NCBI GenBank assembly: GCA_963820795.1
Contig: CAWGBJ010000007.1
Span: forward strand, 62,001-126,000
From: Roseiarcus sp963820795
GTDB lineage: Bacteria > Pseudomonadota > Alphaproteobacteria > Rhizobiales > Beijerinckiaceae
DNA length: 64,000 nucleotides
Reading direction: 5' to 3'
Program-made: the position numbers and the translations under genes
The notes under the pieces: model-generated
The model's input: the letters and a program-made list of their open reading frames with translations, nothing else
Database searches by the model: none
Told to the model about the DNA's origin: nothing
Shown: one piece after another, positions 1 to 7,544 of the stretch
Layout of the letters: each line of letters begins with the position of its first letter
Numbering within the stretch: the stretch's first letter is position 1

Positions 1-78
1 AGCGTGAGCTATTGTTCGGGTCGCGCGGCGGGCTTGTCTCGCTGCCGGGCTCGTCCGATTCATGGCGGAGCGCGATCG

Positions 79-1128
79 ATGAGCGTTAAGGGCAGCACGG
101 CCCTCGTCCGCCTCGCCGGCAATCCCTCGTGCGAAATCCTTGGTGCGATGGTCATGCAGGAGGGGTCCGAGAAGCGTTTCTACGAGCGCGTAGTGGGCGA
201 GCCTTATGACCGCGAATTCGGCGAGCGGCAGTCGTCCAAGCGCCGTGGCGCGCAGTTCGAACAGAACGCTTACGCCGGCGACGCGCGCCTCCTGCGTGAG
301 GCTTTTGCCAGCTCGATCAGCAAGGATCCCGGTGCGGTTACCGTTAGGAACCTGATGGACGACTATCCTGGGACGAAGGAAGACGCGCGTATCGGTCGCC
401 TGCGTTTGACGCGCGCCATCCTGGCTCAGGCGCGGCGCGGAGAGCAGCAGGCCGACATCATCATCCAGCCGCAGCTGCTCATCCCGACGCGACCCGGTCC
501 GCGGCCTTTCTTCTTCATAGCTCCGGACATTCTAGTCTGGTCGAGCGAGAGCCAAGTATATCTGCCCGGCGATCTGAAGTCGTTCATCGTCCGCGAGAAC
601 GAGGTCGCGAAAGGCGATCTCGCCCGGGTGCGACTGCAACTCGGCGCGCAAGTGCTCGCCCTGATGCACGAGTACGATCGAATCGATACGACCGTTGTGG
701 TCCCCGCCAAGGGCATTCTGGTCTTCTCAAGGCCGAACGGTCTGAGGCCGCACGAACCGCGGATCGAGGACATCGGAGGCGCTATCGAGGCGATCCGCAT
801 TGGCATCGCTGCCTTCTTACGCCATCGCGCTCGTATCGACGCACTGCGGGCGGGCGCCGAACCATTCACCGTCGCCGCGGATTTGGCGCCCAATTTCCAA
901 GACGGGTGCTTGGCGTCTTGCGTGATGGCCCAGTGGTGTCGCGAACGTGTCGCGGGGCAGGCCGGCGACATGGGCGAGGTCGCTCGGGAGGTGCTCCGCA
1001 ACGTCTCCATCGGCCGCGCCCTCGAGCTGCTCACCGGACTGGCCGAGCCGACGACCGAACGCGAGCGGGTCCTGGCCGAACGGCTTCGCGAGCTCGCTAT
1101 CCAACACGACGCGGACGCTGCCGCATGA
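79..1128 (+). CDS. Cas4/RecB-like PD-(D/E)XK nuclease with C-terminal Cys cluster
   Basis: Predicted nuclease of 349 aa. The frame is open to the window edge, but ATG 79 is preceded by GGAG at good spacing and is the preferred start. The PD-(D/E)XK core is readable: Asp150 in 'APDILVW', then Asp165-Leu-Lys167 in 'LPGDLKSF', then a Gln-containing helix ('QLGAQVLAL', about 187-195) as in RecB/Cas4 nucleases. Near the C-terminus Cys277, Cys281 and Cys287 form a C-x3-C-x5-C pattern. With Cys18 near the N-terminus this resembles the four-Cys iron-sulfur arrangement of Cas4 and AddB. The stop overlaps the next start as ATGA, so it is translationally coupled to genes 2 and 3. The nuclease fold is inferred from motifs; the metal cluster is a hypothesis. 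No Cas genes or CRISPR array are present, so a defence role with the helicase downstream is more likely than spacer acquisition. Confidence 0.7.
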   Translation: MSVKGSTALVRLAGNPSCEILGAMVMQEGSEKRFYERVVGEPYDREFGERQSSKRRGAQFEQNAYAGDARLLREAFASSISKDPGAVTVRNLMDDYPGTKEDARIGRLRLTRAILAQARRGEQQADIIIQPQLLIPTRPGPRPFFFIAPDILVWSSESQVYLPGDLKSFIVRENEVAKGDLARVRLQLGAQVLALMHEYDRIDTTVVVPAKGILVFSRPNGLRPHEPRIEDIGGAIEAIRIGIAAFLRHRARIDALRAGAEPFTVAADLAPNFQDGCLASCVMAQWCRERVAGQAGDMGEVAREVLRNVSIGRALELLTGLAEPTTERERVLAERLRELAIQHDADAAA

Positions 1129-2528
1129 CCCCCTTCGAAGACACGATGCACCGCTTACTGGCCCGTCATCTCGGCCGCGCCGTGCCCGTTCGCACCTCTA
1201 GCCTCCTATCCGCCGATCCGCAGACGACGGTGGGCATCGTCACCATCAAGATCGTCACCGAAGAGCAGGTGCAGGCCGTGGCCTATGGCTCTCTCGCCGC
1301 CGAGCCTGAGGTCATCGTACGCTTGGATCCGATAGGACGCGATGTCGCCGACCTAATCCCCTTCGCCAACTTCATGGATCGGACCGCGACCTCGGCGTCC
1401 ATGGACGCCGGCGCGCTGAGGGTCTGGGTCCCACACGCGGCGACCATCGAAGCGCTCGACATTCTGGGCCACCGCTATTGGCGGAACCAGAGCGCGCCCA
1501 ACGAGGTGCGCCGGCTGGGCGAGGTTTGCCGGATTATCGCCCACGAAGCAACATTCCCGGGGCAGCAGGTCGTGGCCGACGCATCGACTCTGCTTAGATC
1601 CCACGTGGTGACAGGCTTGGCGCCAATCGAGGAGGGCCACTTGGACGCGCAGCTCGCTTGGTGCAACTCGTTAGTGCGCGACCCAGTGACGGAGGCCAGA
1701 GCGCGGATCAGGTTGCCCGCGTCGGGCATCCTGCCCAATACGCCCGACCAGCCCTGGGACGATCGTGTCGACCGGCTCCGCAAACAGGCTAAGGGCGCAA
1801 CGGGCACCCAACGAGCGAGGCTCCAGGCCGAAATCCTGGATATCCTTCGGCGCGCCGTTCTGCGGGAGTGGCGGTTGATGATAGAGGGCCGTCGAGTCTT
1901 CCTCAATTTGGGACTTCGGACCTTTGGCCTCGACGAGCTCGTAGCCGACTCCTCGGCGAGAGTTGAATATGCATTGGACAATGGCCATTTCCCAGCGCGC
2001 CAGCCCCACCGTCTAGCCATTCAATTGGGTCAGATGGAGGCCGGTCTGGAGAAGACCCAGTTCGCCGCGCTCGAAGCCGATCCGCTCACGAGAGCGCAGG
2101 CTCGGCGAGCCGGGGCCGTCGTCTCTGGTGTCGTGCGCCAGGTTCGACAGCCGCGGCCCAATTTCAAACCCTGCACGATCGCGGTCGACTCCGATCAGCG
2201 CGTCATTCGTTTTCGACTGGATGACAAAGTCAAGGTCGCTGGCGAGAACGTCACCGGGATCGTCCGCGGACTCGCGATGGTGCCCGGGGGTGGTACGCGC
2301 GTCGAGATCGAGATCGAGGCCGGGGTTCGTCAGAGGGGCGTCTTGACCGTCGGCGTAGCGTTGGACGTGCTGCGCCGGGGCCATGGATTCGTAAACCTGC
2401 GCGCTCTGGACGCAGCACATCAGAACCGGCCCTGGGTGTTCTACGGCTCATCGGCGCCGGCGCTCAAGCCCGGGACACCGAGCGGCCGCTCCGCTTTGAC
2501 CATCGCCGCGGAGGCGCGCCGGCCATGA
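1125..2528 (+). CDS. unknown protein, middle gene of the nuclease-helicase operon
   Basis: A 467-aa protein that I do not recognise. ATG 1125 overlaps the upstream stop (ATGA) and its own stop overlaps the helicase start in the same way, so the three genes are tightly coupled. The central part (about 220-300) is rich in Arg and Leu helices. The C-terminal part (about 340-430) alternates beta-strand-like segments with turns ('VKVAGENVTGIVRG', 'VEIEIEAGVRQRG'), which suggests a small beta-barrel such as an OB or SH3-like fold that might bind nucleic acid. I see no catalytic motif, membrane segment or signal peptide. By position it is probably a structural or substrate-recognition subunit acting between the nuclease and the helicase; this is inference from the operon only. 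Confidence 0.6.
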   Translation: MTPFEDTMHRLLARHLGRAVPVRTSSLLSADPQTTVGIVTIKIVTEEQVQAVAYGSLAAEPEVIVRLDPIGRDVADLIPFANFMDRTATSASMDAGALRVWVPHAATIEALDILGHRYWRNQSAPNEVRRLGEVCRIIAHEATFPGQQVVADASTLLRSHVVTGLAPIEEGHLDAQLAWCNSLVRDPVTEARARIRLPASGILPNTPDQPWDDRVDRLRKQAKGATGTQRARLQAEILDILRRAVLREWRLMIEGRRVFLNLGLRTFGLDELVADSSARVEYALDNGHFPARQPHRLAIQLGQMEAGLEKTQFAALEADPLTRAQARRAGAVVSGVVRQVRQPRPNFKPCTIAVDSDQRVIRFRLDDKVKVAGENVTGIVRGLAMVPGGGTRVEIEIEAGVRQRGVLTVGVALDVLRRGHGFVNLRALDAAHQNRPWVFYGSSAPALKPGTPSGRSALTIAAEARRP

Positions 2529-3865
2529 CCGCCCAGCTGCGCGCCCGCCAGGAGGAGGCTGACCGCATCCTCGATGCGGCGATCCACCACGCGATATTTG
2601 GCGTCGACTCGCTCGTGATCGTCAGATCGCCCCCGGGCGCGGGCAAGACATTCTTGGTCGAATGCGCCTGCGCGGTGGCTGTGGCGGCGCCGTCCATGCG
2701 GGTGGTCGTGGTGACGCCCGGCGTAAGTCAGCTTTACGACGTCGTCGACCGGCTGCTCGCCTACCGGCTGCCTCGGCTAGAGCTGGCCCACGCCAAGCAC
2801 CGCGCCCTACCTGATCTGTTGGCCGGGCGCATCACGGCGTCGAGCGGCTGGAGCCCCACGCTCAATATCGGCCGCGGCGTGGTCGTCACCAACGCTCACC
2901 TCCTCGCCTCTTACCTAGGCCAGCTCAGCCCAGGATCATTCGACTTGATGATCGTCGATGAAGCCTACCAGCTCGCCGCGTCCGATTTCCTGCCAATCGC
3001 CAGCTTGGCGAGCCGGGTTCTCATGGTGGGCGATCCAGGCCAGCTCGATCCAGTTAACGCCGCCGACACCAGCAATCTGGAGGCCAGTCCCCATAGGATC
3101 CATTGGTCGGCACCCGCGTATGTCCTTGATCGGTTTCCCGGGACGCCGACCTATCCTTTGCTGGTAACCAGGCGCTTGCCGCCCAGCACGTCCGATTTGG
3201 TTCAAGCTGCGTTCTATCCGGATCTCCCTTTCCAATCAGTCGTGGACCCGAACGATCGACGCCTACGTTTTCGCGTCGCCGGGGTCGAGCCTGGACTCGA
3301 CGCTGCGCTGAACGCGATCGCCGCCGGAGCCAGTCTCGTGGCGGTGACCGTGCCCGGCGTCGCGCCCCCGCACGAAGAAGCCGACGTAGAGGTGGCGGCG
3401 ACCGTGGCGCGACTGGTCGACCGCATATTGGTTCGCCAGGGGGAGTGGGTGGGCCATCGAAATCTAACGGAGACGGACATCGGATGCATTGATCCGCACG
3501 TCATCTCCGGGGGTGCCATTGCAGAGCGTTTGCGGCAGCTCGGCCGCAGTCGAGTCCGGGTCGAAACCGTGGAGCGTTGGCAGGGCCTACAGCTCCCGGT
3601 TTCGATCGTTCGTCACCCATTGTCGCGCTCGGGCCGGCCCGTCGGGTTCGATCTTGAGGCGGGCCGTTGGTGCGTTTCACTCTCTCGCCATCAGGTTGGA
3701 TGCATCATTGTCGCCAGGTCGTCCGTCACCGAGGTGATCCGCGATTACGTCCACCGCTGTGACACCGTCGCGGCGGGCGCAAGGGATGCGACTTGGGCGG
3801 GTTTCAATGCCCATCGCACGATTTGGACGACTCTGGTCGATCGGGGGCACGTCTACGAGCTGTGA
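2525..3865 (+). CDS. superfamily 1 DNA/RNA helicase (UPF1/DNA2-like ATPase)
   Basis: A 446-aa P-loop ATPase with the SF1 helicase motif series. Walker A is 'PPGAGKT' (36-42), the Ia/Ic-like segments are 'VVVTPG' and 'VVVTNAHLLAS', Walker B is 'MIVDEAY' (142-148), motif III is 'GDPGQLDP' (169-176), and 'TRRLPP' follows at motif IV. A motif V-like 'VERWQGLQLPVSIV' and a motif VI-like 'VSLSRHQVG' lie near the C-terminus. The spacing is compact, without the large 1B/2B insertions of RecB or UvrD, which resembles the DNA2/UPF1 group. It overlaps the upstream gene by 4 bp. Its 3' end overlaps the 3' end of the convergent vsr gene by 13 bp, which ties the two arms of the locus together. The probable role is ATP-driven translocation or unwinding that feeds DNA to the Cas4-like nuclease; the substrate is not evident. 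Confidence 0.8.
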   Translation: MTAQLRARQEEADRILDAAIHHAIFGVDSLVIVRSPPGAGKTFLVECACAVAVAAPSMRVVVVTPGVSQLYDVVDRLLAYRLPRLELAHAKHRALPDLLAGRITASSGWSPTLNIGRGVVVTNAHLLASYLGQLSPGSFDLMIVDEAYQLAASDFLPIASLASRVLMVGDPGQLDPVNAADTSNLEASPHRIHWSAPAYVLDRFPGTPTYPLLVTRRLPPSTSDLVQAAFYPDLPFQSVVDPNDRRLRFRVAGVEPGLDAALNAIAAGASLVAVTVPGVAPPHEEADVEVAATVARLVDRILVRQGEWVGHRNLTETDIGCIDPHVISGGAIAERLRQLGRSRVRVETVERWQGLQLPVSIVRHPLSRSGRPVGFDLEAGRWCVSLSRHQVGCIIVARSSVTEVIRDYVHRCDTVAAGARDATWAGFNAHRTIWTTLVDRGHVYEL

Positions 3866-4293
3866 AGGACCGGGCGCCCGACCGCGGCCTCAATCCTATT
3901 GGCGGCCGTCGCCACGGGCTCGTGTTCCCATATCCGAATTACGAACCACCCGGCCGCTCTCAATCGCTTGTCGGTGTCGCGGTCCCTCGCCATGTTGGTC
4001 TCGATTTTGTGTCGCCACCATTCGGCGTTTTTCTTCGGCCAGGTGCCGTGTTCAGGGCACCCATGCCAGAAGCAACCGTCGATAAACACCGCGGTGCGCG
4101 AAGCTGGAAATACAACATCGACAGTGCGTCGGACCCCTGCGAGGAGTGGCCGATGGAGTCGAAAACGCAGACCCCGCGCGTGCAACTCGGACCGAAGGGC
4201 CCGCTCGCGTGCGTTGTCCCTTTGCGCTGTCTGCGACATCCGGTTGGTTGTCGTCGACGAAGCGGGGTCGGGGCGATCACCCGTCTTCAGCAT
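3853..4293 (-). CDS. vsr: very short patch repair (Vsr) DNA mismatch endonuclease
   Basis: A 146-aa Vsr-family endonuclease, which nicks at T:G mismatches produced when 5-methylcytosine deaminates. Family hallmarks are visible: the 'RERALRSELHARGLRFRLH' helix, the catalytic-region Asp in 'TVDVVFP', the 'FIDGCFWHGCPEHG' zinc/active-site segment, and 'WWRHKIETNMARD' followed by 'GWFVIRIWEHE'. Length matches the family. The start chosen overlaps the end of the methyltransferase gene by 17 bp, the usual dcm-vsr coupling; a downstream Met at 4239 would be too short at the N-terminus. Its presence implies that the adjacent methylase really makes 5mC. It converges on the helicase gene with a 13-bp overlap. 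Confidence 0.9.
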   Translation of the reverse strand: MLKTGDRPDPASSTTTNRMSQTAQRDNARERALRSELHARGLRFRLHRPLLAGVRRTVDVVFPASRTAVFIDGCFWHGCPEHGTWPKKNAEWWRHKIETNMARDRDTDKRLRAAGWFVIRIWEHEPVATAANRIEAAVGRPVLHSS

Positions 4294-5542
4294 GATCGAT
4301 GTGATAGGCTAAGTCGCGAGCGAACGCCTCGTCGTACCGCAAGCCGCTCTTGATCAACCTTGAATGAAAACCTTGGGTCGCCTTTTTCGAAAGCGGCTTC
4401 AGCCGGTACCGAAGAAAGGCCGAAAGATGGGGCGCCTCCACGACGACGGGCCATTCCGACACCGCCGCCCTGGATCGTTGTCCGCCAAATCCCCACGCTG
4501 CTCCAGGCCAGCCTCTGTCCGCCAGAAGACGTGGGGCTGGTTCCGGCCGATATTCTTCGACAGGCTCGGTTAAGCGCTCGGCGATCCATTTGGCCATTGG
4601 GACGCTGACAGCGTTGCCCACCATTCGCCAGCGCTTGCGACAAGCCCTCTCATCTACGTCATTGAGATCTGTCCAGCCTGCCTCGAAGCCTTGCAGCCTC
4701 TCGGCGTCTTCGATCGAAGGGACCGCAATTAGCCGACGGCGGGGAAACCAGATTGCCGGAGGCGACGGAATGTGGAGCGCAGAGCCGCCCTTCAACGGCG
4801 GCACCGCGTCGATGGCCCAACCCAATCCCGTGTTTCCTTCGGTCCAGTAGAAACCACACGCATGAGACGCTCTGGGGCGCGGCGATGGACCCGCTGCGCG
4901 GTCGGCGAAAAGCACGGGCCGCGGATCATCCGTTTGCGATGCCAAGAGCACGACTCGCCTTCTACGTTGGGGAAGACCGAACGCGCGCGCATCAATCGTA
5001 CGGTAGGCCCAGGCGAAGCCCATCTCTTCGAGCGCCTCGACGATAGTTCGGATCGCTTTGCCGCGGTCGAGGCTGAGCATAAACGGCACGTTCTCCAGCA
5101 CCACCCAACGTGGACGCCTCGTTTGGTTCCGGAGGAGCTCGAACACCTTCTCGATGAGACCTGAGTTCGGTCCGGAGATGCCTTGACGTCGACCCACTTG
5201 GCTCAGGTCCTGGCACGGAAAGCCCGCAGTCAAGACATCGCTCGTTGGTAGACTTTTGAGCTCGGTGATGTCGGTGGCGATCTCCACGTCTGGAAAATGT
5301 CGCGTCAGCACGTGCCGCGCCAACGGATCGACTTCGCAGAGTAGGATGCTCGTGTGCCCCGCCCTGCGGAAGCCTTCTTCGAGACCTCCGATTCCCGCGA
5401 AGAGGCCCATCACGGTCAATTTCGCCGAATGCCTGGGTCGCAGTTCGACGGACATCATCGACGTTGGCGAATGTTCTAGGCTTGGAAGATTAACCGAGCA
5501 CAAGTCTTGGAAGGCGACCGAGACCGTGACGTTCTCGTTCAT
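4277..5542 (-). CDS. DNA (cytosine-5-)-methyltransferase
   Basis: A 421-aa C5 DNA methyltransferase. Conserved motifs are in order: motif I 'GLFAGIGGLEEGF' (46-58, SAM binding), motif IV 'GFPCQDLS' with catalytic Cys110, motif VI 'LENV' (149-152), motif VIII 'GLPQRRRR' (189-196), and motif X 'MVGNAVSVPMAKWIAERL' near residue 310. The target recognition region lies between VIII and X, and about 100 extra residues follow motif X. ATG 5542 overlaps the stop of the upstream ArsR-type gene, and vsr follows in the same operon. No classical restriction endonuclease is adjacent; the convergent nuclease-helicase genes are the only candidate effector. The methylated site cannot be read from sequence. 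Confidence 0.93.
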   Translation of the reverse strand: MNENVTVSVAFQDLCSVNLPSLEHSPTSMMSVELRPRHSAKLTVMGLFAGIGGLEEGFRRAGHTSILLCEVDPLARHVLTRHFPDVEIATDITELKSLPTSDVLTAGFPCQDLSQVGRRQGISGPNSGLIEKVFELLRNQTRRPRWVVLENVPFMLSLDRGKAIRTIVEALEEMGFAWAYRTIDARAFGLPQRRRRVVLLASQTDDPRPVLFADRAAGPSPRPRASHACGFYWTEGNTGLGWAIDAVPPLKGGSALHIPSPPAIWFPRRRLIAVPSIEDAERLQGFEAGWTDLNDVDERACRKRWRMVGNAVSVPMAKWIAERLTEPVEEYRPEPAPRLLADRGWPGAAWGFGGQRSRAAVSEWPVVVEAPHLSAFLRYRLKPLSKKATQGFHSRLIKSGLRYDEAFARDLAYHIDHAEDG

Positions 5543-5853
5543 CGTGCGACGCCTTCCCTCTCCGTCGTCCCCGCGGTAGCGTGACCCTGATTTAGGAATG
5601 TAGCGAGCGCCAACAGTTGTTTAGGTTCGGCACGATAGATGATGTTGCGGCCCTGGCGCTTCGCTCTGACAAGACCGGCCCGGTATAATGTTGCGAGATG
5701 CGCCGACATCGTGTTCTGCGGAATGGCGAGGCGCCGCGCGACGTCACCAGCCGGGAGACCGTCGGGCTCGCTCTTCATGAGCAGCTCGAACGCCTCAAGA
5801 CGCGTGCTTTGACCCAAAGCGCTAAGCATCAGTAGCACGCTCGCCCTATCCAT
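5539..5853 (-). CDS. ArsR-family winged-helix transcriptional regulator
   Basis: A 104-aa regulator with an ArsR/SmtB-type winged helix: an early helix 'ALGQSTRLEAFELLMK', the recognition region 'IPQNTMSAHLATLYRAGLV', and the wing 'AKRQGRNIIYRAEP'. I see no Cys-rich metal-sensing motif such as CxC or the usual arsenic-binding Cys pair. It is the first gene of the ArsR-dcm-vsr operon, coupled to the methylase by ATGA overlap. That position suggests it times methylase expression as controller proteins do in restriction-modification systems. An inverted repeat over its start codon supports autoregulation. Confidence 0.85.
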   Translation of the reverse strand: MDRASVLLMLSALGQSTRLEAFELLMKSEPDGLPAGDVARRLAIPQNTMSAHLATLYRAGLVRAKRQGRNIIYRAEPKQLLALATFLNQGHATAGTTEREGVAR

Positions 5854-5875
5854 AAATCCAGAATGCCAGATTTAT
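5852..5875. promoter_or_regulatory. inverted repeat over the ArsR start codon, probable operator
   Basis: Perfect 7-bp half-sites ATAAATC and GATTTAT are separated by 10 bp and overlap the ATG of the ArsR-type gene. The position suits repression of the operon by its own first product. The link to ArsR is inference. Confidence 0.5.
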
Positions 5876-6245
5876 CGATGGATTTCCAGATTATTCGGAG
5901 CCCAAAGGGACTATCGCAAAGGACGCCCGGCAGTACAGGGCGGGCCCCGACCTCGGACCCTTGCAGCATCGTCCGGTTCTTGCCGGAGGTCATAATTTCC
6001 CCCGGCGCCATCCTGTCGTCCGGCGGACGACAGGATGGCAAAAATCGCTTTTCCCGGCGGTCTGCCGGGGTCCCAATGGATGCCCGCTCAGGGCGGTGAA
6101 CCCTACTTCGCGCTCGCAATGGATCGACGGCTGTGGCTCGGACTGCGGTCCTTCACGAAGCGACCCCAGCAGGCCTGAGGTCTCCGCCGAAGTGAGGCGT
6201 CCAAGGCCGCCTGCCTCCGTCGCACGCTGACGACGCCGGCTGGTT
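5876..6245. other. non-coding gap between ArsR operon and aco operon
   Basis: I see no convincing gene here. The stretch holds a perfect 33-nt palindrome at 6007-6039, a smaller hairpin around 6052-6068 (CCCGGC/GCCGGG) and no obvious promoter. It separates the defence locus from the acetoin operon and may mark the edge of an acquired segment. Confidence 0.5.
6007..6039. repeat. perfect 33-nt palindrome
   Basis: A 16-bp arm (GCCATCCTGTCGTCCG) is followed by one central base and its exact complement. No T-run follows on either strand, so it is not a simple Rho-independent terminator. It could be a cruciform, a recombination end or a dyad operator. Confidence 0.75.
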
Positions 6246-6509
6246 GACAAAGCGGCGGTTGGATCTGCAAGGCTTTGCGCCGAGCCCATGCGGCGCGGCG
6301 GAGGCGCGACCCCGTGTCGTAATTCCGACAGACGCATCGGGCAGTTTGGTTTAGAATTCGGGGCGGGCGGCGCCGGCGACAAAGCGGCGCCCGGATCTGC
6401 AAGGCTTTGCGCCGAGCCCATGCGGCGCGGCGGAGGCGCGACCCGTGTCGTAATTCCGACAGACGCATCGGGCAGTTTGGTTTAGAATTCGGGGCGAGCG
6501 GCGCCGGCG
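6246..6509. repeat. 132-bp tandem duplication upstream of acoA
   Basis: Two head-to-tail copies (6246-6377 and 6378-6509) differ at only a few bases, including GCGGTTG versus GCGCCCG near the start and one extra C in the first copy. Each copy carries a small dyad TGTCG-N6-CGACA (about 6314 and 6445) and a TAGAAT that could serve as a -10 box. The second copy ends 56 bp before acoA, so the acoA control region appears to be doubled. Confidence 0.85.
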
Positions 6510-6565
6510 TGGCCGCGTTGGCTCGCAACCCGACGCGTCGAGAACAAAATCGTTTGGGAGGCAAC

Positions 6566-7531
6566 ATGCAACACAGTCGGCAATTTCTCCTCGACAGCTA
6601 TCGCAGCATGGCCACGATCCGGCGTTTCGAGGATCGCGTCCACGACGAATTCGCTGGCGGCAAGATTCCCGGCTTCGTCCATCTCTACGCCGGAGAGGAG
6701 GCGTCCGCCGTCGGCGTCTGCTCCCAACTCGGGACCCCCGACGTGATCGCCTCGACGCACCGCGGCCACGGACATTGCATCGCCAAGGGGTGTGACGTCG
6801 TGGCCATGATGAAGGAAATCTATGGACGGCGCGACGGTCTGTGCGGCGGCAAGGGCGGATCGATGCACATCGCCGACCTGGCGAAGGGGATGATGGGGGC
6901 GAATGGGATCGTCGGCGGCGGGCCGCCGCTGATCTGCGGCGCGGCCCTGACCGCCAAATACCTCAAGACCGGCGGCGTCGCGGTGGCCTTCGTTGGCGAC
7001 GGCGGCTCCAATCAGGGGACGACGCTCGAATCGTACAATCTGGCGAAGGTCTGGCGGTTGCCGGTGATCTTCGTCGTCGAAGACAATGGCTACGCCGAGT
7101 CGACGGCGAGCGCATGGTCTGTCGGAGGCAGTCAGGTCGGCCGCGCCGCCGGGTTCGGCATGCCGGGGATCGAAGTCGACGGATTCGATTTCTTCGCCGT
7201 CTACGACGCCGCGCGCGAGGCGATCGAACGCGCCCGGGACGGAGGCGGGCCGTCGCTGATGCACGTGCAACTGTCCCGCTATTACGGCCATTTCGAAGGC
7301 GACGCGATGACCTATCGCGCGGCCGGCGAAGTCGCCAAACTGCGGGACGAGAAGGACTCGCTGAAGCTATTTCGCAAGCGAGTCGCTTCGGCAGGACTTC
7401 TCGATCACGGCGAGATCGACGCCATCGACGACGAGGTCGCAAAGCTGATCGACGAGGCGGTGGTCGCGGCGGAGGCGGCGGCGATGCCGAGCGAAGCCGA
7501 TCTCGCGACCGATGTTTACCTGAGATACTGA
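6566..7531 (+). CDS. acoA: acetoin dehydrogenase E1 component, alpha subunit
   Basis: A 321-aa thiamine diphosphate-dependent E1 alpha subunit. The ThDP/Mg motif begins at 'GDGGSNQG' (144-151) and ends at Asn174 in 'VVEDNGYAEST'. The N-terminal 'RRFEDRV' and 'THRGHGHCIAKG' segments are typical of PDH/acetoin-type E1 alpha. ATG 6566 has a strong GGGAGG ribosome site; the frame upstream runs into the tandem repeat and is not coding. With AcoB it forms the heterotetramer that cleaves acetoin and transfers the acetyl unit to the lipoyl arm of AcoC. The aco assignment rests on the short 321-aa length and on the hydrolase-fused E2 two genes downstream; a plain pyruvate dehydrogenase would have a conventional E2. 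Confidence 0.88.
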   Translation: MQHSRQFLLDSYRSMATIRRFEDRVHDEFAGGKIPGFVHLYAGEEASAVGVCSQLGTPDVIASTHRGHGHCIAKGCDVVAMMKEIYGRRDGLCGGKGGSMHIADLAKGMMGANGIVGGGPPLICGAALTAKYLKTGGVAVAFVGDGGSNQGTTLESYNLAKVWRLPVIFVVEDNGYAESTASAWSVGGSQVGRAAGFGMPGIEVDGFDFFAVYDAAREAIERARDGGGPSLMHVQLSRYYGHFEGDAMTYRAAGEVAKLRDEKDSLKLFRKRVASAGLLDHGEIDAIDDEVAKLIDEAVVAAEAAAMPSEADLATDVYLRY

Positions 7532-7544
7532 GGGGAGCCGATCC

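Noticed and set aside
6007..6039. The palindrome as a Rho-independent terminator
   Set aside because: No T-run on either strand and it lies upstream, not downstream, of both flanking operons.
6246..6565. A sigma-54 promoter for the aco operon
   Set aside because: GG and GC pairs with the required 10-bp separation and flanking bases could not be found; aco operons often use sigma-54 but the sequence does not show it clearly.
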